DNA of 64,000 nucleotides, taken from Rhodopseudomonas rhenobacensis. GTDB taxonomy: Bacteria; Pseudomonadota; Alphaproteobacteria; Rhizobiales; Xanthobacteraceae. Below the pieces are notes generated by a model. The model did no database searches, was not told the origin of the DNA, and worked only from the letters and a program-made list of their open reading frames with translations. The stretch's first letter is position 1; each line of letters starts with the position of its first letter. Position numbers and translations under genes: made by a program. Positions 8,661 to 15,049 of this stretch are shown piece by piece. The DNA lies in the NCBI RefSeq assembly GCF_014203125.1, contig NZ_JACHIH010000003.1, positions 186,001 to 250,000 of the forward strand, given 5' to 3'.

Positions 8661-9428
8661 ATGAAATTTCCGGCCAGAGATAGGGTGATCTACGACCCTA
8701 ATCCTCTTGCTCAGGTGATGTGCCTCATTTCGTTTCCGCGGATATTGGCAATCGACAACGCTCTCCCCGTGTCATTTCAGGCTGCTCTCATGGCGCAATT
8801 TCCGTTTCTGGAAACAGAGGCGGCCGAAGGTGGCTCAACAGAGCGCGCTGACGACAAACCATTACGTTCGATGATCTACGAATTTCACTCGGCGGACCGG
8901 GTTGTTTCGATCGCGCTGGGTTCGGACTTCCTTGGCGTTCGCACAAAGGACTACGAGCGCTGGGAGAGTTTTCGAGAATACATCTCGTTAGCGATAAAGA
9001 CCTTGATCGATAACTATGGACCAAAGCTTTTTACGCGCGTTGCGCTCAACTACGTCAATCTAATTGATCGAGACGAGTTGAAGCTTACCGATGCCGACTG
9101 GAAAGATCTTATTAAGCCTGCGTTGCTCGGAGCCCTTGCCGATCCAGACGTGCCTGAGGATGCAGTAGAGAGCTATCATTCTGTAATCGAGTTGCCCATC
9201 GATGGCGACGCCAACGTCCGTATCACCGCAGGACTTGTTGGCGACGACGATGGGGACGGTCCGTCGTTTCTGATAGACAACCTTTTTTATACCGAGAAAG
9301 CAGTTGACGCTGATGAACTCCAAAGCCTTGGCAATCTCAACCGATTCAATGCCGAAAGCGGACGCGTTTTTCAATGGTGCATTCAGTCGAAACTACATCT
9401 CGCCCTTAATCCACGATCTGTCGACTGA
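8661..9428 (+). CDS. TIGR04255-like protein, first gene of a three-gene cargo operon
   Basis: 255 residues. The opening YDPNPLAQVMCLISFPRI and the later EFHSADRVVSIALGSDFLGV, YERWESFREYISLAI and TRVALNYVNLID match the layout of the TIGR04255 family, which has a sporadic distribution and no established activity. The next frame opens inside its 3' end. The DNA here is visibly more AT-rich than the flanking chromosome, a sign of separate acquisition. The two following genes overlap in tandem. Its position between integrase and replication genes is where satellites often carry anti-phage cargo. A defence role is inference. Confidence 0.65.
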   Translation: MKFPARDRVIYDPNPLAQVMCLISFPRILAIDNALPVSFQAALMAQFPFLETEAAEGGSTERADDKPLRSMIYEFHSADRVVSIALGSDFLGVRTKDYERWESFREYISLAIKTLIDNYGPKLFTRVALNYVNLIDRDELKLTDADWKDLIKPALLGALADPDVPEDAVESYHSVIELPIDGDANVRITAGLVGDDDGDGPSFLIDNLFYTEKAVDADELQSLGNLNRFNAESGRVFQWCIQSKLHLALNPRSVD

Positions 9429-9933
9429 CCACCCCCGCTTCATCGACGACAAAATCGCCTTCGTCGTGTGCACACATGTGCCTGCACATGATCAGTCGCG
9501 TTTCTTTGCCGCTGATCATTTAGCGACCTATTTGCAGAGCGTCACGGCAAAGACGTGGCGTCTCCATCATGCTTGTTTGGAGCAATTCCCACATTCGCGT
9601 CGAGCTGCGCAGAAGCCCAACTTGAACCTTGCGTGGGTCGTTACAGCGGTCACTTCTGATAGAGAGGGAAGCGGCACCGACACTATCGAGGTGGTAATCG
9701 AGGGGTTGAATGAGCTTTTGAAGGCGCGTCAATTCGAAGATATCCGGCGCATATTCAGAGTGATGCCGGAAAACCTGATTTCACCCGAAATCATGGTGAC
9801 GCTCCTACGGACTACGTTCGCCGTGCGTAGCCTGATAGATAAGCCTTGGTATTCTCTGCTTCGCAGAGTCAGAGCGGAGCTTAACGCGCGTGGCCTTCCA
9901 TCGAAGAAAATATTGATCGGGCTCGAGCAGTAA
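9313..9933 (+). CDS. Cargo-operon protein 2, function unknown
   Basis: About 206 residues from ATG at 9313; a TTG at 9304 or ATG at 9349 could also be the start, and no strong ribosome site decides. The first 100 or so bases overlap the upstream gene in another frame, so 9349 may be nearer the truth. The protein is mixed alpha/beta with LNLAWVVTAVTSD, TIEVVIEGLNELLKARQFED and a basic C-terminus (LLRRVRAELNARGLPSKKIL). Its stop overlaps the next start as TAATG. I do not recognise the family; synteny ties it to the TIGR04255-like protein. Confidence 0.65.
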   Translation: MNSKALAISTDSMPKADAFFNGAFSRNYISPLIHDLSTDHPRFIDDKIAFVVCTHVPAHDQSRFFAADHLATYLQSVTAKTWRLHHACLEQFPHSRRAAQKPNLNLAWVVTAVTSDREGSGTDTIEVVIEGLNELLKARQFEDIRRIFRVMPENLISPEIMVTLLRTTFAVRSLIDKPWYSLLRRVRAELNARGLPSKKILIGLEQ

Positions 9934-10634
9934 TGCCCCTTGCCGCGAATGCTGAGAGGCCGTTCGATGACGTACGATTTCTCGGCATTGCTGCGAGATC
10001 TGTTGACCCCATATATGATGGCCAAGACTTCGGCCTTCATGTCGCTTTACTCTATAAGACCGATAATCAACCTGCGCGTCTTGCCCATCTTGCCTGGCAT
10101 CACATCCAAATAGCGGATGGTGCGCCAGATGAAGCTTACAAGTGGGACCAGATCCAGCTCGGCGATATCAATACAAAAACCGTCGCATCGTGGTTGAACA
10201 AGCGCCGCGCAAAACCTGACAAAATTCCATATGGATTTTCGGTGACCGGAGATGTGTTTGAGCGTGGTACGGACGAGTTTATCGAGCCACCCCTAGGAAT
10301 GGGATTAACCTGCGCAACGTATATACTTGCCGTTTTGAGGCACCTAGGTTTCCCAATGCTTGAAGAGCATACGTGGCCAGAGGCGCGGCCTGATGATCTT
10401 GCGTGGCAGGTGGGTATACTCGAAAAATTGCAAGAGAACGGGGCTTCCGCCGAACATACCACTGCCCTTGCAGAAAATGTTGGTGCAGTCCGCTTCAGAC
10501 CAGACGAAGTCTGTGGTGCGGCTATCCTACCTGATTGGCCAATCGCTTTCGATGACGCCTCGACGGCGGCAGCGGAGATCGTTCAGTTCATGGGTGCTTG
10601 CAGAAACGCAGAAAACGGCCCGGCCGCGACCTGA
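9933..10634 (+). CDS. Cargo-operon protein 3, possible papain-like (NlpC/LRAT-type) hydrolase
   Basis: 233 residues, start overlapping the previous stop (TAATG). No family is recognised with certainty. Two segments suggest a circularly permuted NlpC/P60 or LRAT-like fold: a histidine-bearing strand, RLAHLAWHHIQIADG near residue 54, then a helix starting with cysteine, GMGLTCATYILAVLRHLGFP near residue 125. In permuted NlpC enzymes the His precedes the Cys like this. The assignment is a hypothesis from motif order only. As last gene of the operon it may be an effector with the two upstream proteins. Confidence 0.6.
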   Translation: MPLAANAERPFDDVRFLGIAARSVDPIYDGQDFGLHVALLYKTDNQPARLAHLAWHHIQIADGAPDEAYKWDQIQLGDINTKTVASWLNKRRAKPDKIPYGFSVTGDVFERGTDEFIEPPLGMGLTCATYILAVLRHLGFPMLEEHTWPEARPDDLAWQVGILEKLQENGASAEHTTALAENVGAVRFRPDEVCGAAILPDWPIAFDDASTAAAEIVQFMGACRNAENGPAAT

Positions 10635-10806
10635 CAAACCGCCAAAACGTGGGAAGCTCATACCCTCCATCGTCGCCCCCGAGTGGCGCAACAATGTTTG
10701 ACCCTTCTGTTCGACGTGTCGGAGTCGAGGTAGATTGAAGCAACGTGACGAAATCTTAGCGAGATGCGGCGAGATGATAGGTCCGCTTCTATTCCCTGTC
10801 GGGCTT

Positions 10807-11850
10807 TCAGCTTCCAAATGTAATTTTGTCCATGCCCTCAATGTAAGAGTCCAAAAGGCCCGCGCGATCAAGCATTCGATATGAATTGCGAGACGCTGCA
10901 TACTGAGTCATCTGCTGATTGATCCGACACCAGGAACATTCCGTCTGGGAACTATCTGCCTTCATGGGCTCGAAACAGGTGCTGCACGATACAGCGGCAG
11001 GGATAAGCGCCGAGCCGTCGAAAATGTGCGGGCGTTCATGAAGGTCAAGGAAGTATGGAATTGCTGTGACCCTGCCAATTCGAATTTCGAAGTAGCGACA
11101 GCCCAGTTCGTGAGCTTTCCTTTTTAGAGCATCTTTCGTTGCATCTGTTGCTCTTGAACCAGCGATGATGCTTCTCACACATTGAACTGGCGCGTCTAGA
11201 AGTAGTAGATCGGAAGCGTCGCGGATCTCCGTTTCCGAAGCAACCATTCGACGCTCCCGCTCGTAGCTCCAGCAGGTTGCTTTGGTGTAGTAGGCGGCAC
11301 GATACACGCCTAATCGCAAAAGATAGATGTAGCGATATTTTCCGATTCTAAATGCTCTATAGAGCATGTCGGTCAGGCCTTCGGACGGGACATCTGAATA
11401 AGTTACGTCGCCGAAACTGCTTTCAGGAAAAGCCTTCGCAAGGCAAGTTTCGGAAAATTCAACCACAAATCCTTTATGGTTTTCGGCATAGTGGGCCCAC
11501 ATAGGGACCACATCCGGCGATCGAGAAAAGCAGGTGGTGGGTTGCTGAACAAGCTCGCCAACAGCGTCGGCGTAAAAGGCCAGCGCGTCTGGCTCCTCGT
11601 CGAAATCTATTGTGAGAAATAGCTCGTAAGGATCGTTGAAATCCTTCGGCAAAGAGCACTTCATAGTCACCCGCTCAGGCGAGCTGAAAATGGCATCAAC
11701 GAGCTGAGAACCCGCGTACTTGTAGAGATGCGTGTCCTTACGATCGATCGCCGCTGGATCCTCGCCCGAATGGTCTACCGCCGGCGAGCCGGATGCGGCA
11801 GCTTCGTCGAGCAACTTCCGCTTTTTCTTCTTTCCAATCTTATTGTTCAT
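10807..11850 (-). CDS. DUF2971-family protein with C-terminal zinc ribbon
   Basis: 347 residues. After a lysine-rich N-terminus (KIGKKKKRKLL) come DUF2971 motifs: LYKYAGSQLVDAIF, SLPKDFNDPYELFL, VPMWAHYAENHKGFVVEF and TKATCWSYERERRMV. Near residue 290 is a zinc-ribbon-like pair of knuckles (CSTCFEP and CSWCRI). DUF2971 proteins have no settled biochemical role but are frequent in accessory islands. It overlaps the upstream zinc-ribbon gene by 4 bp (ATGA), so the two are coupled. The pair is convergent with the TIGR04255-type operon and shares its AT-richer composition. Confidence 0.75.
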   Translation of the reverse strand: MNNKIGKKKKRKLLDEAAASGSPAVDHSGEDPAAIDRKDTHLYKYAGSQLVDAIFSSPERVTMKCSLPKDFNDPYELFLTIDFDEEPDALAFYADAVGELVQQPTTCFSRSPDVVPMWAHYAENHKGFVVEFSETCLAKAFPESSFGDVTYSDVPSEGLTDMLYRAFRIGKYRYIYLLRLGVYRAAYYTKATCWSYERERRMVASETEIRDASDLLLLDAPVQCVRSIIAGSRATDATKDALKRKAHELGCRYFEIRIGRVTAIPYFLDLHERPHIFDGSALIPAAVSCSTCFEPMKADSSQTECSWCRINQQMTQYAASRNSYRMLDRAGLLDSYIEGMDKITFGS

Positions 11851-12239
11851 TGGCGCCCCATCGGATCATACTGGTGCTCTTCGGAGTGGCCGCATTTTCC
11901 ACACTTCAGAGTTTGCAGCTGCACGCCCATGACGCCGAAGACAGGATCTTTCTTTGAGCTAATGACTTCCATTTTTCCTTCACGGCAAATGGGACACGCT
12001 TCGCCAGATGTATGAGCAGCGATCTGATCGCGTAGCGATTTGATCTGCCGATCCTTCTCATGAATTTCTTCCCGGGCGTCAGTGAGCGCCATCCGTAGCT
12101 CTGCGACCTTTCCGTAGAGGTCCGCCATTGAGGCCTTGAGCTCTCCCTCGCTGACGCCTTTGTCGATCTCGCGTAGCTGCTTGACGATCGTCAGCGCCTG
12201 CGATGCGGAAGCAAGTGCAACTGTAAAATCCACGGTCAT
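11847..12239 (-). CDS. Coiled-coil protein with C-terminal zinc ribbon
   Basis: 130 residues from ATG at 12239, chosen because a GGGGGA ribosome-binding site precedes it; the frame stays open upstream but the extra residues look non-coding. The N-terminal half is helical and coiled-coil-like (ELKASMADLYGKVAELRMAL, then TDAREEIHEKDRQIKSL). The C-terminal half has two CxxC knuckles, ACPICREGKMEV and LKCGKCGHSEEHQ, forming a zinc ribbon. Its stop overlaps the start of the DUF2971 gene. It could be a partner or regulator of that protein. No named family is claimed. Confidence 0.75.
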   Translation of the reverse strand: MTVDFTVALASASQALTIVKQLREIDKGVSEGELKASMADLYGKVAELRMALTDAREEIHEKDRQIKSLRDQIAAHTSGEACPICREGKMEVISSKKDPVFGVMGVQLQTLKCGKCGHSEEHQYDPMGRQ

Positions 12240-12244
12240 TCCCC

Positions 12245-12259
12245 CGAGTTTTGAACTCG
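12245..12259. promoter_or_regulatory. Palindrome at the start of the zinc-ribbon/DUF2971 operon
   Basis: CGAGTT-TTG-AACTCG is a perfect 6-3-6 inverted repeat 5 bp upstream of the ATG at 12239. It overlaps the ribosome-binding region, so it may be an operator or an RNA hairpin that limits translation. Confidence 0.4.
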
Positions 12260-12350
12260 ATAGCACAGGACGCGCCGAAGCGCCCCCAGAGGGGTGGACA
12301 TTTTTAACCAAATCAGGTGAGCATGTCCGTGGGCGTGACAACCCGGACCA

Positions 12351-12494
12351 GTGACTACCCGCAATCCATCTAAGGATCAGTGCTCTCGCTTCGCAGGCGA
12401 GTGCCGCGGATATGAGTTTTACGACGTTGTCGTGAAACTCGACGGACGAGCTTGGCGGCTCGGCTCCGAACGGCCGATTTATGGCCGGGGATGA
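12351..12494 (+). CDS. Possible small protein, 47 residues
   Basis: A GTG-initiated frame of 47 codons (MTTRNPSKDQCSRFAGECRG, then YEFYDVVVKLDGRAWRLGSE, then RPIYGRG). Its composition is protein-like rather than shadow-like, and it fills an otherwise empty gap. There is no clear ribosome-binding site. Its stop overlaps a second small frame as ATGA. Unknown function. Confidence 0.35.
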   Translation: MTTRNPSKDQCSRFAGECRGYEFYDVVVKLDGRAWRLGSERPIYGRG

Positions 12495-12637
12495 GCGTGC
12501 TGTCCAGAGGGTTTCGGCCCTTAAAAGCGCTCTGCCTGTCTCACTGGCAGGTTGTCACTCCCCGGCTGCTCGGTCTGTTACCGGGCGACGGCTGTGACAA
12601 GCCGATTTCAGTGAGCAACACCCATGACCGACGCTAG
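12491..12637 (+). CDS. Possible small protein, 48 residues
   Basis: ATG at 12491 overlaps the stop of the preceding small frame, and the 3' end overlaps the next gene by 14 bp. It reads MSVLSRGFRPLKALCLSHWQ and ends in SVSNTHDRR. The linked overlaps hint at a coupled chain of small genes, but a chance frame in GC-rich DNA is possible. Confidence 0.25.
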   Translation: MSVLSRGFRPLKALCLSHWQVVTPRLLGLLPGDGCDKPISVSNTHDRR

Positions 12638-13256
12638 ACCTATGTTTCCGCCCGTGGACACGTCCAGGCGCGGTTTTCTGACCCACACCGCGGCCCTTGC
12701 CGCTGCCAGCACCGCAATGGCGCTGGCCGCGCCCCTGCCGCCCGCTGAAGCCGCCGGGGTGGCCCCGATCGTTGCCAGCGAGGCCGTTGACCCCTTCTTT
12801 ATCGAGATCAAGGCTGAGATCGACGAACGGCTGACCCAATGGCACCAGCTCGACGCCAAATGCAAAATTGGTGATCGGGCTTTGAAGGCATGGGAAGCGC
12901 GTAATCCTTTGCCTGACATGATCTGGGACGAGGCCGCTGACGAGTGGAAAAAGGACATCGGCACGATCCGCAGCGACTGGCACGAACGCCGGCAGAAGGT
13001 GATGTGGCAAACCAAGGTTGGCGAATTGAAGGGCCGCCGAAACGAGGTGGAGGCGGCATATTGCGAATCGATTTCGGAGTTCGCCGCCATCCCGGCAACC
13101 AACCTGCCCGTGCTGATCTTTAAGATCGAAACCGGCATCATGATGGATAGTCGCGACGGCACCATTGCCCGATCGGTGCTGTTCGACATTGCCCGGCTGA
13201 GACGGTCCGGCGATTTCCTGTACGACGCGGCGAACTCACAGACGGCGCAAGGCTGA
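12624..13256 (+). CDS. Hypothetical protein with Tat-like signal
   Basis: 210 residues. The N-terminus has a twin-arginine-like motif (DTSRRGFLTHTAALAAAS) followed by an Ala-rich hydrophobic stretch ending in AEAAG, which looks like a Tat export signal. The rest is charged and helical with many Trp, Glu and Lys (EIDERLTQWHQLDAKCKIGD; WEARNPLPDMIWDEAADEW). Mobile elements of this group often carry genes with such an N-terminus and no known role. Whether it is exported or the motif is incidental cannot be decided. It is not part of the morphogenesis operon. Confidence 0.6.
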   Translation: MTDARPMFPPVDTSRRGFLTHTAALAAASTAMALAAPLPPAEAAGVAPIVASEAVDPFFIEIKAEIDERLTQWHQLDAKCKIGDRALKAWEARNPLPDMIWDEAADEWKKDIGTIRSDWHERRQKVMWQTKVGELKGRRNEVEAAYCESISEFAAIPATNLPVLIFKIETGIMMDSRDGTIARSVLFDIARLRRSGDFLYDAANSQTAQG

Positions 13257-13333
13257 CGCTTAGCGCAATTTCTGGTCTGACAAGTCCCGTCGGCTCCGGC
13301 CGGCGGGTTATCCATCACGGGAAAAACTGATTA

Positions 13334-13380
13334 CCTAGATGGCCGGGTAAAGACTTGACCTTTTTACCCAGCCATCTAGG
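13334..13380. promoter_or_regulatory. Large inverted repeat at the early promoter of the element
   Basis: Two 18-bp arms, CCTAGATGGCCGGGTAAA (13334-13351) and TTTACCCAGCCATCTAGG (13363-13380), match at 17 of 18 pairs around an 11-bp spacer. The spacer contains a TTGACC that could be a -35 box. A further TACCCAGC copy follows at about 13390. It ends 27 bp before the next gene. It is a strong candidate operator for a repressor controlling the replication genes; as RNA it would also form a stable hairpin. Confidence 0.6.
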
Positions 13381-13407
13381 TTAAAGTTATACCCAGCGAG
13401 ATTCGAC

Positions 13408-14196
13408 ATGGCTACTGCAAATAATCTCTACGAGGCGCTTGCCGACGCAACCGGCAAATCAGTCTCCGCCGTCGAGGCCTATGGGCTTGGTCTGCGAAAA
13501 ATTCGTCGGTGGCCGCCAACAAAGCCGGGGCGCGGTGCGTCACCTGTTACGCTGATGGACTCGGCAAAGCTGCTGTACGTCATGCTCTCGGCAGGACCGA
13601 ACGATATCGGCCCGTTCTTTATGGAGTACGCCAATACGTGCCCTCTTGAGAACAAGGACAATGCGATCCTATTGAGCGTTTTGCAGGCCGAGCTGGATCT
13701 TAAGGACGACGCGAAATTCCTCGACTACTGCGCAGCATTTATCGCCAAGTATCGCGACGAAACGATCAAGGACGTTGTCTTCTGGAGCGAGTCTCCCGAC
13801 GGCATGATGGAAGAAAGCGCGTACCCGGGCCCGCATATCGAAATGCGAGTTCAAGGGCCATTTCCCATCGGCGTCTTCAAATTCATCCTGTCGCACAAAA
13901 TGCTGGATCGTATTGCAGATGCCGGTGGTGACCCGAAGCAGCACATGGGGATGATTGTTATTCCCTTCCTTCCAGAGTTTTTTCGGCTTGCAGCAGAATC
14001 TCGGAAACGAGCGGAGAACGCCGAAAGCAAACGGTTGCGAGCTGAGCATCTGCGGAGTGCTGATGCTTTCGGCGACGCCATCCAGGCACTGCGAGAACAC
14101 AGATCAAAAGGAATTGGTTTCGAACGATACCTGGGTGGTCGCGAGTTCGACGCTGTCGGACGCGCTCTACGCGGTGATGTGCTGAGTACAGGCTAA
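13408..14196 (+). CDS. Unknown element protein downstream of the main operator
   Basis: 262 residues, soluble, mixed helix/strand. The first part (NNLYEALADATGKSVSAVEA, then YGLGLRKIRRWPP) could be a small DNA-binding fold, and the middle (ALLWVL-free, LLYVMLSAGPNDIGPFF) is helical. A coiled segment (LAAESRKRAENAESKRLRAE) follows near residue 200. It is the first gene after the large inverted repeat, so it is likely under repressor control and could itself be a regulator or early gene. I recognise no named family. Confidence 0.6.
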   Translation: MATANNLYEALADATGKSVSAVEAYGLGLRKIRRWPPTKPGRGASPVTLMDSAKLLYVMLSAGPNDIGPFFMEYANTCPLENKDNAILLSVLQAELDLKDDAKFLDYCAAFIAKYRDETIKDVVFWSESPDGMMEESAYPGPHIEMRVQGPFPIGVFKFILSHKMLDRIADAGGDPKQHMGMIVIPFLPEFFRLAAESRKRAENAESKRLRAEHLRSADAFGDAIQALREHRSKGIGFERYLGGREFDAVGRALRGDVLSTG

Positions 14197-14233
14197 GCAA
14201 CTCGCGCCAGGCGAGCCTCTAGGAGACTGAAAA

Positions 14234-14515
14234 ATGAATGAAGCTGAAAAACCCTCTTCGGAGGGAACGCCCCCGGCTTGTCTGCCGGCGCACCTCGACA
14301 AGCCTAGACTCCGACGGGAGCACGCGTCGGAATATCTTGATGTGGTGTTCGGCATCACCATCGCGCCTGCCACATTGGCAAAATACGTGACCATTGGCGG
14401 AGGCCCTGAATTTCAGAAGGTGAATCGCACACCTCTCTATCCCCGCCACTCGTTGGATGCTTGGGCGAAAAAGAAGCTTGGGCCGCTTATTGCTAGCAGT
14501 TCGCAGGCGGGCTGA
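14234..14515 (+). CDS. AlpA/excisionase-like winged-helix DNA-binding protein
   Basis: 93 residues. LRREHASEYLDVVFGITIAP, then TLAKYVTIGGGPEFQKVN, then TPLYPRHSLDAWAKKKLG has the layout of MerR-like/AlpA DNA-binding proteins: a helix-turn-helix (xxASEYL) then the wing and the YxxxSLDAW ending. A spaced AGGAG ribosome site precedes it. In P4-like satellites and PICIs an AlpA-type protein sits just before the primase gene and activates the element or acts as excisionase. The position here, three genes before the primase, fits that. Confidence 0.75.
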   Translation: MNEAEKPSSEGTPPACLPAHLDKPRLRREHASEYLDVVFGITIAPATLAKYVTIGGGPEFQKVNRTPLYPRHSLDAWAKKKLGPLIASSSQAG

Positions 14516-14519
14516 ACAA

Positions 14520-14759
14520 ATGGGCAACATCGGCGCACATGTGTTTATCGACGGCGGGACGATCATCAGCAGTCCCATCACTGCCGAAATCGGTCTCTTC
14601 CAATACTTCGTCAACGTGGTCGAGGAAGACGGCTGCGAGATCGGCATGTGGTGTGGTTCGTCCTACCAGCAAGCCGTCGTTGAAGCGGAGATCATCGCCG
14701 AAGAGTGGGGCGAGTTGCCTGTGCATGATCGCATCGGCCGAACTGATCTGCTCCAATGA
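14520..14759 (+). CDS. Small conserved-looking element protein
   Basis: 79 residues from ATG at 14520, 4 bp after the AlpA-like stop; a longer upstream reading was rejected because it overlaps that gene. Sequence MGNIGAHVFIDGGTIISSPI continues acidic (FQYFVNVVEEDGCEIGMWCG; VVEAEIIAEEWGELPVHD). It overlaps the next gene by ATGA. No family recognised; probably part of the replication operon. Confidence 0.6.
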   Translation: MGNIGAHVFIDGGTIISSPITAEIGLFQYFVNVVEEDGCEIGMWCGSSYQQAVVEAEIIAEEWGELPVHDRIGRTDLLQ

Positions 14760-15049
14760 TCGACTTCGGCAAGGTCAACGCCGCGGCGCTTAGTTCGCTG
14801 CCGTCGCTGCTCGATCGCTGGTTGCCCGGTGGTCGTCGAGAGGGGCGTGAGTACGTCGCCCGCAACCCGCGCCGTGCTGACCGCACGCCGGGAAGTTTCC
14901 GCATCAACATCAGCACGGGCCGATGGGCCGACTTCGCCACGGGTGACACCGGCGGCGACCCGGTAAGCCTCGCGGCATTTCTCTTCGATCTATCGCAGCT
15001 CGAGGCCGCGCGCCGGGTAGCTGCAATGCTTGGAATACGTGAAGGATGA
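14756..15049 (+). CDS. Primase-associated small protein (zinc-less CHC2-like)
   Basis: 97 residues. LLDRWLPGGRREGREYVARN, then PGSFRINISTGRWADFATGD, then TGGDPVSLAAFLFDLSQLEA resembles the N-terminal DNA-recognition module of phage primases (the GKWxDFxTGExGG pattern) without the cysteines of a zinc finger. It overlaps both neighbours by 4 bp and directly precedes the TOPRIM protein. It probably supplies the template-recognition part of a split primase. The function is inferred from motif and position. Confidence 0.7.
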   Translation: MIDFGKVNAAALSSLPSLLDRWLPGGRREGREYVARNPRRADRTPGSFRINISTGRWADFATGDTGGDPVSLAAFLFDLSQLEAARRVAAMLGIREG

